This document shows, one piece after another, positions 1 through 8,135 of a DNA stretch of 64,000 nucleotides. The position numbers and the translations under genes are program-made. Source of the DNA: Microbacterium sp. (GTDB taxonomy: Bacteria; Actinomycetota; Actinomycetes; Actinomycetales; Microbacteriaceae); contig JAFKIL010000001.1 of assembly GCA_017306415.1 (NCBI GenBank), positions 682,001 to 746,000 on the forward strand, given 5' to 3'. The notes under the pieces were generated by a model that saw nothing but the letters and a program-made list of their open reading frames with translations, had not been told where the DNA came from and did not search any database. How positions within the stretch are numbered: the first letter of the stretch is position 1; each line of letters begins with the position of its first letter.

Positions 1-1
1 T

Positions 2-484
2 TCCATCGCGCGCCGGGTCGGCATCGACGAGGTGCACAGCGCGCTCCGGCCGGCGGAGAAGGTGCAGCTGGCGGCGGACATGCAGCCGCGGCCCGTGCTG
101 ATGGTGGGCGACGGGATCAACGACGCACCGGTCCTGGCCGCGGCCGACGTCGGCATCGCGATGGGGGCACGCGGGGGCACGGCGGCCGGCGACGCCGCCG
201 ACGTCGTCGTTCTCGTCGACACGCTCACGGGAGTGGTGGATGCCGTCGCGATCGGGCGTCACACGGTGTCGGTGGCGCTCACGGCGATCTGGATCGGCAT
301 GGCTCTGAGCGTCGCCCTCATGCTCGTCGCGATGACGGGGGTGATCCCGGCCGTCGCGGGCGCCCTCATCCAGGAAGGGGTCGACGTCGCCACGATCCTC
401 TACGCCCTGCGAGCGCTCGGGCCGGGTCGCACCGAGCGGGCAGAGGCGGCCCGCGGCGTCACTCGCCGACCGCCATGTCGATGA
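2..484 (+). CDS. Heavy-metal P-type ATPase, C-terminal fragment
   Basis: This is the last 160 residues of a P1B-type metal-translocating ATPase; the gene starts before the window and the frame is open from base 2. The hinge motif MVGDGINDAPVLAAADVGIAMG, which contributes to Mg and nucleotide handling in the P domain, lies at about residues 35-56 of the fragment. It is followed by AADVVVL and two hydrophobic segments that would be the last membrane helices, ending ALIQEGVDVATILYAL, typical of the metal-exporting subfamily. The metal-binding CPC or SPC helix lies outside the window, so the ion cannot be named. Its last 26 bases overlap the convergent alcohol dehydrogenase gene. A CtpF-type P-type ATPase is in the mycobacterial DosR regulon, but no upstream box can be checked here. 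Confidence 0.9.
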   Translation, partial: SIARRVGIDEVHSALRPAEKVQLAADMQPRPVLMVGDGINDAPVLAAADVGIAMGARGGTAAGDAADVVVLVDTLTGVVDAVAIGRHTVSVALTAIWIGMALSVALMLVAMTGVIPAVAGALIQEGVDVATILYALRALGPGRTERAEAARGVTRRPPCR

Positions 485-1481
485 CGAGCGACCCCGACGC
501 GCGGCCGGCGCGAAGATCGTCGACGGCGTCGGCGGTCCGGGCGAAGGGATAGCGCGTCACGTGGGCGCGCAGTGCCAGATGCTCGGCCAGTCGAAGGAAG
601 GCGGCACCGTCCTCCCGCGTGTTCGCGGTGACGGTGCGCAGGTCGCGCTCACGGAACAGATGATCGTCGTAGGTCATGGCGGGGATGTCGGTCATGTGGA
701 TGCCTGCCAGCACCACCGTGCCGCCGGGCGCGGTGGCCGCCAACGCATCCTGCACGAGCTCACCCGCTGGCGCGAAGACGATGGCCGCGTCGAGCGGAAC
801 GGGCGGGCGCTCGTGCTCCGACCCGACGAACGTCGCACCGACCGCGCGGGCGAGCGCCCGGTTCTCCTCGCCTCGGGTCATCGCGAACACCCGCGCCCCC
901 GATGCCATCGCGACGGCGGCGGTGAGGTGACCGCTCGAGCCGAACCCGTAGATGCCGAGATCTCCGCCCGCCGGCAGGCGCGTACGGCTCAGGGCGCGGT
1001 AGCCGATGATGCCCGCGCACAGGAGCGGGGCCGTCGCGACAGCATCCGTGGATGCCGGGAGCGCGTAGGAGAACCGTTCGTCCGCGACAGCGTAGGGCGC
1101 GAAACCGCCGTCCCGATCCCATCCCGTGAAGGTCGCCGACTTGCAGAGGTTCTCGCGACCAGAGAGGCACCACGTGCACGCGCCGCAGGTGCGGCCGAGC
1201 CATGCGACGCCGACGAGCGCGCCCGGGCGGAAGCGCACGGCATCCGCCCCGCCGTCGACGACCTCGCCCACGATCTGGTGCCCGGGCACCAGAGGCGACC
1301 TGTGCGGAGGGATCTCGGCATCGATGACGTGGAGGTCGGTCCGGCACACTCCGCACGCGCGCACGCGCAGTAGGACGTCGTGTCCGGTCGGCCGCGGCAC
1401 CTCCATCGTCACGAGGCGGAGGTCACCGGTGGACGACGTCACCCACGCGGACATGTGAGGAGGGATCTCGGCGCCAGGCAT
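459..1481 (-). CDS. Zinc-dependent alcohol dehydrogenase
   Basis: Medium-chain zinc alcohol dehydrogenase of about 340 residues, which would oxidise alcohols or reduce aldehydes with NAD(P). The catalytic zinc motif RACGVCRTDLHV and PGHQIVGEV lie near the N terminus. The structural zinc cysteines follow in CGACTWCLSGRENLC, and a Rossmann glycine motif GIYGFGSSGH sits mid-protein. A longer reading to 1538 is open, but its first codons are the regulator box at 1516-1529. I chose the ATG at 1481 because it leaves 34 bp between box and start, the spacing shared by six other starts here. ATG 1454 (MSAW) also fits the family's usual N terminus. No good Shine-Dalgarno precedes either. Likely role: fermentative redox balance under low oxygen. 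Confidence 0.9.
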   Translation of the reverse strand: MPGAEIPPHMSAWVTSSTGDLRLVTMEVPRPTGHDVLLRVRACGVCRTDLHVIDAEIPPHRSPLVPGHQIVGEVVDGGADAVRFRPGALVGVAWLGRTCGACTWCLSGRENLCKSATFTGWDRDGGFAPYAVADERFSYALPASTDAVATAPLLCAGIIGYRALSRTRLPAGGDLGIYGFGSSGHLTAAVAMASGARVFAMTRGEENRALARAVGATFVGSEHERPPVPLDAAIVFAPAGELVQDALAATAPGGTVVLAGIHMTDIPAMTYDDHLFRERDLRTVTANTREDGAAFLRLAEHLALRAHVTRYPFARTADAVDDLRAGRASGSLVIDMAVGE

Positions 1482-1515
1482 AGCGCCATCCCAGCGGCGC
1501 CCGATCCCGGTGGGG

Positions 1516-1529
1516 AGGACGAAGGTCCC
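1516..1529 (-). promoter_or_regulatory. DosR-type box before the alcohol dehydrogenase
   Basis: On the minus strand this reads GGGACCTTCGTCCT, one mismatch from the perfect arms seen at 2143. It lies 34 bp before the ATG at 1481. The -12 to -7 hexamer relative to that ATG is TGGGAT. Confidence 0.75.
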
Positions 1530-1542
1530 CCGGGTCATGGAC

Positions 1543-1574
1543 GAGGGGCGTCGCCTTCACGGACGACGCCCCTC
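1543..1574 (-). terminator. Hairpin after the universal stress protein gene
   Basis: An 11-bp perfect inverted repeat (GAGGGGCGTCG at 1543-1553 and CGACGCCCCTC at 1564-1574) encloses a 10-nt loop. It sits between the stop of the stress protein gene at 1643 and the next gene's regulator box. No T-run follows, so Rho-independent termination is inferred from the stem alone. Confidence 0.55.
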
Positions 1575-1642
1575 TCAACCCCCCCGGTGCGCGGTTCGCG
1601 GCCCCGATGCGACGCGCGCTGATCGGAACGGAGGGGGAACCA

Positions 1643-2107
1643 TCACGCTGCGACGGCGTCGCGGGGCGGGTGGTAGATCAGCACCGGACATCGCGCGTGC
1701 TCCGCGCATTGAGCGCTGACGGATCCGAGCAGGAGACCGGCGAACCCGCCATGCCCGCGGCTGCCGACGACCAGCAGGTCGGCCGCTGCACTCTGACGGA
1801 TCAGCACCTCGGCGGCGTCCCCCTCGTGGATCTCCGCTGTGATCCGGGCGGGCGGGTCGTTCGCGAACGCCCGCGTGATCGCCTCCTCGAGCCGGACCTC
1901 CGCCTCTTCGCGCAGGTCCGCGGGTCCGACCGGAAGCCCGATGTAGCCGGTCGGCGATGTCCAGGCGGTGACGGCGACGACTGTCGCCCCGAGGGTCTCG
2001 GCAAGCGCGTCGGCGTAGCGCAGTGCTGCGAGGGAATGCTCGGAGCGGTCGACGCCCACCACGATCCGCGTGATGAACTGCGGCGTATCGCCCGTGATGG
2101 CTGGCAT
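1643..2107 (-). CDS. Universal stress protein, single domain
   Basis: A 154-residue universal stress protein (UspA fold). The N-terminal strand RIVVGVDRSEHSLAAL and the C-terminal ATP-binding motif GSRGHGGFAGLLLGSVS are both intact, so it should belong to the nucleotide-binding class. The end CPVLIYHPP is typical. It is divergent from the sensor kinase gene, with a regulator box between them ending 35 bp before this ATG. No Shine-Dalgarno is visible, and GACAAT lies at -12 to -7 if transcription starts one base before the ATG. USP genes are a hallmark of the mycobacterial DosR regulon. The specific ligand or partner cannot be read from sequence. Confidence 0.93.
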   Translation of the reverse strand: MPAITGDTPQFITRIVVGVDRSEHSLAALRYADALAETLGATVVAVTAWTSPTGYIGLPVGPADLREEAEVRLEEAITRAFANDPPARITAEIHEGDAAEVLIRQSAAADLLVVGSRGHGGFAGLLLGSVSAQCAEHARCPVLIYHPPRDAVAA

Positions 2108-2142
2108 AGCCCCGATTGTCGCTCAGGGGACGCGACCGCGCC

Positions 2143-2156
2143 GGGACGAAGGTCCC
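2143..2156 (-). promoter_or_regulatory. DosR-type box between usp and dosS
   Basis: GGGACGAAGGTCCC on the plus strand, GGGACCTTCGTCCC on the minus strand. It is 35 bp from the stress protein ATG and 95 bp from the sensor kinase ATG, so it mainly fits control of the stress protein. The kinase may instead use a nearby TAGATT -10-like element at 2212-2217. Confidence 0.8.
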
Positions 2157-2251
2157 AGGGATCTCCCGCGCGACCGACCCCGGTGCCGTGACGTGGAGAC
2201 GCAGTACGGGATAGATTTGTGTCGTGCCACCGCTGGATCGAGGAGGTCGGC

Positions 2252-3970
2252 ATGCCGGGTAGTGATCCCCTCTCGTTCCCGGACGGGCCCCGCCACGACC
2301 TCGACAGGGCGCTCGCCGATCTCGTCGAGCGTGCGAACGCCGTCGCGAACACGCAGGGACGACTGCGCGATCTCCTCCGTGCCACCAGGGAGCTGATCGA
2401 AGAGACCGATCTGCCGCTGGTCCTGCGCCGTATCGTGGAGGCCGCCGTCGAACTGGTCGGCGCCCGGTACGGCGCCATGGGGGTGGTCGCGCCCGACGGC
2501 ACACTGGAGCAGTTCATCCACGTGGGAATGCCCGCGGATACGGCGGCGAGCATCGGGCACCTGCCTCGAGGCGCCGGACTCCTCGGGGCGCTCATCGCCG
2601 ACCCCACGCCGATCCGGCTCGAGCACATCACCGACGACGAGCGCTCCGTGGGATTCCCGGCGCATCATCCGCCGATGGACTCGTTCCTCGGTGTGCCCGT
2701 CAGGGTGCGGGATCAGGTGTTCGGCAACCTCTACCTCACCGACAGTGGGGCGCGCTCCTTCAGCCGAGAGGATGAGGAACTGGTGACGTCGCTGGCCGCC
2801 ACCGCGGGCTTCGCGATCGACAACGCCCGCCTGCTGCAGGAGACGCGGGTGCGTGCGCGGTGGGCGGCGGCGACCACCGAGCTCACGACGCAGCTGCTCG
2901 ATCCCGGAACGACCGACGCCGACACCGCGATCGCCGTCGCCATCGCGGTCGCCGCGGACGCCGACCTCGTCTGCATCGTCCGTGCGGGCGCCGCTGGGGA
3001 GCCGCCCCGCATCGCCGCGGCATGGGGCGCCACGGGCGAGCCGCGGGTCGGCACGGCGCTGGCCGCGACCGGCACGGCCGTCGCCGACGCCCTCGGCACC
3101 GACGCCCCCGCGACCGCCCCGCCGGGCGCTGCCGCCCCGGAGGATCCGACGAGACTCACCCGGCACGACCGGTCCGGTCCCGTTCTCGCGGTCCCGCTCT
3201 CGGTCGTCAAGAGCCCGGCCAGCGCGATCACGATCGCGCGCGATCCGGGCGCGCCGGGGTTCGGGCCGACCGACGTCGAGGCGGCGACCGATCTGGCCGC
3301 GCAGGTGAGCGTCGCCCTCGACCTCGTCCGCGCGCGCACCTTCGAGGAACGCACGATGCTGCTCGAGGACCGCGGCCGGATCGCTCGCGACCTGCACGAC
3401 CATGTGATCCAGGATCTGTTCGGCACCGGACTGCAGCTCCAGGCGCTCGCCACGATGCTGCCCGATCCCGCACAGGCGCAGCGACTGGAGCGTGCCATCG
3501 AACGGCTCGACGATGCGATCTCCCAGATCCGCTCGATCATCTTCGCGACGAGCCCCTTCGCTGGACGGGCGGATACCGCCCGCCACCGGATCATGGATCT
3601 CGCCGCCGAGCTCTCGGCGACCCTCCCGTCACCGATCTCGGTCCGCTTCTCCGGTCCGATCGACCACAGCGTGGACGAGGACCTCCTTCCCGATCTCATC
3701 GCGGTCGCGCGTGAGCTCCTCACGAACGCCGTGCGGCACGCGCGGGCGGAGTCGATCGGGATCAGGGTCGATGTCGCGGGAGGCCAGCTGACCATGGCGG
3801 TGCGAGACGACGGAGTGGGGCTCAGGACGAAGACGAGGGAGAGCGGATTGCGCAACATCACCCATAGAGCGGAGAAGCGCGGCGGCGCCGTCGTCATCGA
3901 CTCCCGGCCGGGCGCGACGTCGGTGCAGTGGTCCGTCCCGCTGCACCCCGTACGCGGGAGGAGCCGATGA
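2252..3970 (+). CDS. dosS: GAF-GAF sensor histidine kinase, DosS/DosT-like
   Basis: A 572-residue soluble sensor kinase matching the mycobacterial DosS/DosT layout. GAF1 spans about 50-195, GAF2 about 210-360, then a HisKA_3 dimerisation domain with DLHDHVIQ (phospho-acceptor His near 382) and a HATPase domain (ELLTNAVRHA, DDGVGL). GAF1 contains FPAHHPPM followed by FLGVPVRVRD. The second His (about 139) aligns with the haem-ligand position of DosS (H149), so it probably binds haem and senses O2, NO or CO. I chose ATG 2252 because AGGAGGT at 2241-2247 precedes it; an upstream GTG at 2219 lacks one. The gene overlaps dosR by ATGA. Haem binding is inferred from homology. Confidence 0.93.
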   Translation: MPGSDPLSFPDGPRHDLDRALADLVERANAVANTQGRLRDLLRATRELIEETDLPLVLRRIVEAAVELVGARYGAMGVVAPDGTLEQFIHVGMPADTAASIGHLPRGAGLLGALIADPTPIRLEHITDDERSVGFPAHHPPMDSFLGVPVRVRDQVFGNLYLTDSGARSFSREDEELVTSLAATAGFAIDNARLLQETRVRARWAAATTELTTQLLDPGTTDADTAIAVAIAVAADADLVCIVRAGAAGEPPRIAAAWGATGEPRVGTALAATGTAVADALGTDAPATAPPGAAAPEDPTRLTRHDRSGPVLAVPLSVVKSPASAITIARDPGAPGFGPTDVEAATDLAAQVSVALDLVRARTFEERTMLLEDRGRIARDLHDHVIQDLFGTGLQLQALATMLPDPAQAQRLERAIERLDDAISQIRSIIFATSPFAGRADTARHRIMDLAAELSATLPSPISVRFSGPIDHSVDEDLLPDLIAVARELLTNAVRHARAESIGIRVDVAGGQLTMAVRDDGVGLRTKTRESGLRNITHRAEKRGGAVVIDSRPGATSVQWSVPLHPVRGRSR

Positions 3971-4599
3971 CCCGCGTCTTCCTGGTCGACGACCACGAGA
4001 TCGTGCGCCGGGGGCTCGCCGACCTCCTGTCGGCGCAGCACGACATCGAGATCGTCGGCGAGGCCGGCACCGTCGCCCAGGCGCGCCGGCGCATCCCCGC
4101 CACCTCCCCCGACGTGGCGGTCCTGGACGTGCGCCTGCCGGACGGCAGCGGCATCGACCTGTGCCGGGAGCTCGCCGAGAGCGCGCCGGACGTCCGTCGC
4201 CTCATCCTCACGGCGTACGATGACGACGCCGCCCTGTTCGCGGCGGTCGTCGCCGGTGCATCCGGGTACCTGCTGAAGAGCGTGCTCGGATCCCAGCTCG
4301 TCGACGGCGTGCGGGCGGTCGCCGCGGGGACCACCCTCATCGACCCGGAGCTCGCCGCGCGTGCGACGAAGCAGATGCGGGATGCCCCGCACACGGACGA
4401 CCCCCGCATCGGGTCGCTGGGGCTCCGTGAGCGCCAGGTGCTCGCGCTCATCGCCGACGGCCTTTCCAACCGGCAGATCGGCGAGCGCCTCGGCCTGGCC
4501 GAGAAGACGGTGAAGAACTACGTCTCCTCGCTCCTCACGAAGCTCGGCCTCGAGCGGCGCACCCAAGCCGCCGTATTCGGGGTCCGCTACGCCCCCTGA
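3967..4599 (+). CDS. dosR: Response regulator DosR (NarL/LuxR family)
   Basis: A 210-residue two-component regulator. The receiver domain has the phosphorylation aspartate D54 in VLDVRLPDG, with T82 and K104 at the same numbers as in M. tuberculosis DosR. The LuxR-type C-terminal helix-turn-helix carries LAEKTVKNYVSSLLTKLG and ERRTQAAVF, nearly identical to DosR including the base-contacting K-xx-K-N residues (K180, K183, N184). The start overlaps the kinase stop as ATGA, preceded by GGGAGGAG, so the two are translationally coupled. The conserved recognition helix agrees with the GGGAC half-sites repeated across this region, making this the probable regulator of the surrounding genes. Confidence 0.96.
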   Translation: MTRVFLVDDHEIVRRGLADLLSAQHDIEIVGEAGTVAQARRRIPATSPDVAVLDVRLPDGSGIDLCRELAESAPDVRRLILTAYDDDAALFAAVVAGASGYLLKSVLGSQLVDGVRAVAAGTTLIDPELAARATKQMRDAPHTDDPRIGSLGLRERQVLALIADGLSNRQIGERLGLAEKTVKNYVSSLLTKLGLERRTQAAVFGVRYAP

Positions 4600-4607
4600 C
4601 GCCGGGC

Positions 4608-4621
4608 GGGACCTTCGACCC
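4608..4621 (+). promoter_or_regulatory. DosR-type box before the SDR gene
   Basis: GGGACCTTCGACCC begins nine bases after the dosR stop and 73 bp before the SDR ATG. The identical 14-mer recurs at 11910 and 14318. Confidence 0.8.
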
Positions 4622-4694
4622 TGCCCTGTCAGCGCGTGCGTCGTTGACTGGGCTCGGCGGCCCGGAATGGGAGGGCCCGGACAGGAGTCGAGAG

Positions 4695-5441
4695 ATGGCA
4701 CACGAATTGCTCACCGGCCGCACCGTGATCGTCACGGGCGCGGGATCGGGGATCGGGCGCGCGACCGCGGAACGGGTCGCGGCCGAGGGCGGGCGCGTGA
4801 TCGCCGTCGACATCTCCGGTGACCGGCTCTCCGCCCTGCACGGGCTGATCGGGGACGACGCGGCCTTCGTCGCGGGCGACCTCGCCGACCCTGGCACGAT
4901 CGACGCGGTGATCGCGGCGGCGGGAGACGGCGCGGACGGCCTGGCGAACATCGCGGGGATCATGGACGGCTTCGAGCCGACCGCCGAGATCCGCGACGAG
5001 ACGTGGGACCGCGTCCTCTCCGTGAACGTGACCGCGATGATGCGGCTCACCCGGGCGGTCCTCCCCGGCATGCTCGCCCGAGGCGCGGGCGCCATCGTGA
5101 ACGTCGGCTCGGAGGCCGGCCAGCGCGGGTCTGCCGCCGGGACGCCCTACACGGTGTCCAAGCACGCCGTGAACGGCTTCACCCTCAGCACCGCCTTCTT
5201 CTACACGCCCCAGGGGATCCGTTGCAACGCGGTCGCCCCCGGCCCTGTCGCGACGAACATCGAGGCGCCCTTCCACTCGGAGTGGGCGCAGCAGCGGCTG
5301 GGGCCGATCATGCAGGCCGCGATCCCCGCGATCGCCCGGCCCGAGCAGCTCGCGGCCGCGATCGTCTGGCTGCTGAGCGACGAGGCTTCCGACGTGTCCG
5401 GAGCGATCCTGAGCGTCGACGGCGGATGGGCGGCGATCTGA
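4695..5441 (+). CDS. Short-chain dehydrogenase/reductase
   Basis: A 248-residue classical SDR with the cofactor motif TGAGSGIG near residue 14, NVAG-equivalent LANIAGIMDG, the catalytic serine in NVGSEAG, and the YTVSK catalytic Tyr/Lys pair. The C terminus DVSGAILSVDGGWA is typical of the family. The acidic residue after strand 2 (IAVDIS) favours NAD(H). The substrate is unknown. The start ATG is chosen for the AGGAG at 4683-4687. It is followed after one base by the PPOX gene, so the pair is probably one transcript from the box at 4608. Confidence 0.92.
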   Translation: MAHELLTGRTVIVTGAGSGIGRATAERVAAEGGRVIAVDISGDRLSALHGLIGDDAAFVAGDLADPGTIDAVIAAAGDGADGLANIAGIMDGFEPTAEIRDETWDRVLSVNVTAMMRLTRAVLPGMLARGAGAIVNVGSEAGQRGSAAGTPYTVSKHAVNGFTLSTAFFYTPQGIRCNAVAPGPVATNIEAPFHSEWAQQRLGPIMQAAIPAIARPEQLAAAIVWLLSDEASDVSGAILSVDGGWAAI

Positions 5442-5442
5442 G

Positions 5443-6063
5443 ATGGCCGCCACGCCCCGCCCGGCGGCCGATCGTCCCGCCGAGCCCGCAGAGATCGAGC
5501 AGCTCAGCACCGCGGAGTGCTGGCGCCTCGTCGAGCGCGCCACGCTGTGCCGGCTCGCCGTGGAGCGCGCCGACGGCGGGCCCGACATCTTCCCGATGAA
5601 CTACGTCGTCCACGACGGCGGCGTCTACCTGCGCTCCGCACCGGGAGGCAAGCTCCGCACTCTGCGGTCACGCCCGGAGGTCGCCCTCGAGGTGGATGGC
5701 GAGGAGGACGGGCATCACTGGAGCGTCGTGCTCCGGGGCGCCGCCCAGCGGCTGGACACAGACGCCGAGATAGAGGCCTCCGGAGTGCTCCGGCTGCGTT
5801 CCCTGAGCCCCACCCCGAAGCACAACTTCATCCGGGTGGTCCCGCGCACCGTGAGCGGCCGCCGCTTCCGCATCGCGACGGGCCGGCCGCCGACCGTCGA
5901 CGCACCTCCCGCCGCCGCGCGGGCATCCGCCCCGGTGTCGCCGTCGACGCAGCCGGAGCCACGACCGTCCGCACCGCACACGGAACCGCACGGCAAGCCC
6001 GTACCCATCCCCCACACATCCCCGATCGTGCAGGTGGAGCTCCCGGACCGACGCCGCGACTGA
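5443..6063 (+). CDS. PPOX-family flavin-binding protein
   Basis: A 206-residue protein whose first 150 residues match the pyridoxamine-5'-phosphate-oxidase-like split-barrel family: LSTAECWRLVERATLCRLAV, then PMNYVVHDGGVYLRSAPGGKL and VALEVDG. Such proteins bind FMN, F420 or haem and do redox or ligand-sequestering jobs. Residues after about 150 form a Pro/Ala/His-rich tail likely to be disordered. It lies one base after the SDR gene. Several PPOX-like proteins occur in actinobacterial DosR regulons. The cofactor cannot be decided here. Confidence 0.88.
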   Translation: MAATPRPAADRPAEPAEIEQLSTAECWRLVERATLCRLAVERADGGPDIFPMNYVVHDGGVYLRSAPGGKLRTLRSRPEVALEVDGEEDGHHWSVVLRGAAQRLDTDAEIEASGVLRLRSLSPTPKHNFIRVVPRTVSGRRFRIATGRPPTVDAPPAAARASAPVSPSTQPEPRPSAPHTEPHGKPVPIPHTSPIVQVELPDRRRD

Positions 6064-6083
6064 GGTCGCGGCAGCGGTCGGGA

Positions 6084-6107
6084 CCCTGAGTCGGGCCTCG
6101 CTCAGGG
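6084..6107. terminator. Possible bidirectional hairpin between convergent genes
   Basis: CCCTGAG and CTCAGGG form a 7-bp stem with a 10-nt loop between the PPOX stop and the stop of the convergent membrane protein gene. It is short and has no T-run, so this is tentative. Confidence 0.3.
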
Positions 6108-6536
6108 CCGGCGCCCGCGCAGCGGGGCGCGTGGCAGCCACCCCGCCACCCCGGCCAGCGCGACGACGAGCGCGAGCTGGCCGATGCCCGTGATGAAGTA
6201 GAGCCACTGCAACCACGAGGACCCCGCGATGATGACGGTCTCGACGTAGATCCAGATGACCATCCCGAACCCCGCGACCGCGCACCAGACGAGGGCGGAT
6301 TCTCGCCGCGCGATCAGCAGCACGGCCGAGACCGTCTGCGTGCCGCCGACCACGAGAGACAGGATGAGGGCCGGCCACAGGAACGACGCGAACGGCCCCT
6401 GGCTCAGCATCGACGACGGCATGCCCATTCCGCTCGTCGTGAGCATCACGATCCCGCCGACGATGGCGGTCACCGCCTGGAACACCGTGACCACGACCAG
6501 CGCCCAGTACGCCGACCGCTGGACTGCACCGATCAT
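6102..6536 (-). CDS. Four-helix membrane protein of unknown function
   Basis: A 144-residue hydrophobic protein with about four predicted membrane helices (roughly 10-32, 48-72, 80-102, 108-132) and a basic C terminus PRAPLRGRRP. I do not recognise a named family. It follows the metallohydrolase gene by 19 bp in the same direction, so it is probably co-transcribed from the box at 8087 and belongs to the stress regulon. A Met-rich stretch (TSGMGMPSSMLSQ) lies between helices 1 and 2. Confidence 0.8.
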   Translation of the reverse strand: MIGAVQRSAYWALVVVTVFQAVTAIVGGIVMLTTSGMGMPSSMLSQGPFASFLWPALILSLVVGGTQTVSAVLLIARRESALVWCAVAGFGMVIWIYVETVIIAGSSWLQWLYFITGIGQLALVVALAGVAGWLPRAPLRGRRP

Positions 6537-6555
6537 CTCGACTCCTCGTCTCTTC

Positions 6556-8052
6556 TCATCCGTGACCCGTCGCTGCCGGGTCGAGGTGGGCCCGACGATG
6601 CCGCCGCTCCCGGGCGGCCGCGTGTGCGGCTGCCGGCGCGGGCGCCGCCGCAGTCGCGGACGTCCCGCTCGTCGCGCCGCCGCCCGCGACCGTCAGGTCG
6701 ACGCGCTGACCGAGGTCGGCGACGTGCACCGGCCAACCCAGCGTCCGTTCGATACGCAGCCGGAGCGCGTCCGCGGCATCCGGCTCCCCGTGCGTCAGGT
6801 AGGTCGCGCGCGGCGGACGGGGCGCGGTGCTCAGCCAGGCCATGATCTGATCGGCGTCCGCGTGGGCGGACATCATCTCGAGGACGTGCACTTCCGCGCG
6901 GACCTGCACGTCGCGCCCGTGGATGCGTAGCTCGCGCGCCCCGTGCTGGAGCGCGGCTCCCCGGGTGCCCCCGGCCTGGAAGCCGGTCAGCACGATCGCG
7001 TTGCGCGGATCGCCGCCGTACGCCTCGATGTGGTGCAGCACGCGCCCTCCCTCGAGCATCCCGCTCGCCGAGACGATGACCGCCGGGCCGCCGCGGAGGT
7101 TCAGGAGCTTCGAGTCGTCCACGGAGCGGACGAGGGTGGCCAGCCGGTACATGTCGCGGAACTCTGCGCCGGTCACGCGATGCTCCTCCGGGTGGTCCTG
7201 GTAGATCTCGGAGCCGTTCACCGCCATCGGGCTGTTCAGGAAGATCGGGACGTCGGGGATCGCGCCCGCCGCGTGGAGGCGGCTCAGGTGCAGGAGCAGC
7301 GTCTCCGCCCGGCCGATCGCGAACGCCGGGAGGATGACGACGCCGCCCCGCCCGCACACCCGCGTCACGATCTCGCCGAGCGCGTGGGCGGGATCCTCGG
7401 GGGGATGGATGCGGTTGCCGTACGTCGACTCGCACACGAGCACGTCCGCGCCCTCGAACGGGCGCGGCGGCCGCATGAGCGGGTCGTCCGCACGGCCGAG
7501 ATCGCCGGTGAAGTGCACCCGGGCGCCCTCGACCTCGAGCCGGAGCTGCGCGGCCCCGAGGATGTGGCCGGCCGGCAGGAACCGCGCGACGACATCGCCC
7601 ACGCGGACATCCGTGTCGAACGGGTGGGCGCGGAACTGATCGAGTGCGGCCCACGCATCCCGCTCGGTGTAGAGCGGCTCGGGCGGCGAATGGCGCGAGA
7701 AGCCGTGGCGCCCGGCGAAGTCGGCCTGCTCCTCCTGGAGATGCCCGCTGTCAGGCAGGATCAGGCGGCTGAGTTCCTCGGTCCCCTCGGTGGAGTGGAT
7801 GCTGCCACGGAAGCCGTCTCGCACGAGTGCGGGCAGGTAGCCGGTGTGATCGAGGTGCGCGTGGGTGACCACCACCGCGTCGATGCTCTCGGGAGGCACC
7901 GGGAAAGGGGCGCGGTTGCGCTCGCGGAGCACCTTATAGCCCTGGAAGAGCCCGCAGTCGACCAGGATCCGAGCGTGCGCGGTCTCGATGAGATAGCGGG
8001 ATCCCGTGACGGTGTCGGTCGCACCGAGGAAGCGGAGCCTGGCGGCGGGCAT
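6556..8052 (-). CDS. Metallo-beta-lactamase/beta-CASP RNase-like protein
   Basis: A 498-residue MBL-fold hydrolase of the beta-CASP group, which act as RNA endo- or exonucleases. It shows the zinc motif THAHLDHTG at residues 63-71, HFTGDLG, the beta-CASP segment ILPAFAIGRAETLL, SASGMLEGGRVLHH, and the Zn-RMMBL end AHADADQIMAWL. The last 40 residues are an Ala/His/Arg tail. The start ATG 8052 is set by homology at MPAARLRFLGATDTVTGS and lies 34 bp from a regulator box. No Shine-Dalgarno is visible and GATGAT occupies -12 to -7. Longer in-frame starts read through the box and are rejected. The likely role is RNA turnover during stress; the RNA target is unknown. Confidence 0.93.
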   Translation of the reverse strand: MPAARLRFLGATDTVTGSRYLIETAHARILVDCGLFQGYKVLRERNRAPFPVPPESIDAVVVTHAHLDHTGYLPALVRDGFRGSIHSTEGTEELSRLILPDSGHLQEEQADFAGRHGFSRHSPPEPLYTERDAWAALDQFRAHPFDTDVRVGDVVARFLPAGHILGAAQLRLEVEGARVHFTGDLGRADDPLMRPPRPFEGADVLVCESTYGNRIHPPEDPAHALGEIVTRVCGRGGVVILPAFAIGRAETLLLHLSRLHAAGAIPDVPIFLNSPMAVNGSEIYQDHPEEHRVTGAEFRDMYRLATLVRSVDDSKLLNLRGGPAVIVSASGMLEGGRVLHHIEAYGGDPRNAIVLTGFQAGGTRGAALQHGARELRIHGRDVQVRAEVHVLEMMSAHADADQIMAWLSTAPRPPRATYLTHGEPDAADALRLRIERTLGWPVHVADLGQRVDLTVAGGGATSGTSATAAAPAPAAAHAAARERRHRRAHLDPAATGHG

Positions 8053-8086
8053 ACCGCGATCATCGCTGCGCGCCCCGGCGGATCGA

Positions 8087-8100
8087 GGGACCTTGGTCCC
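8087..8100. promoter_or_regulatory. Shared divergent DosR-type box
   Basis: GGGACCTTGGTCCC lies almost exactly midway between two divergent starts: 34 bp to the metallohydrolase ATG (8052) and 35 bp to the 57-residue protein ATG (8136). One site could drive both genes. Confidence 0.82.
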
Positions 8101-8135
8101 GGCGCCGGCGCTCGTCGGTGGGCCACAGTGTCGCC

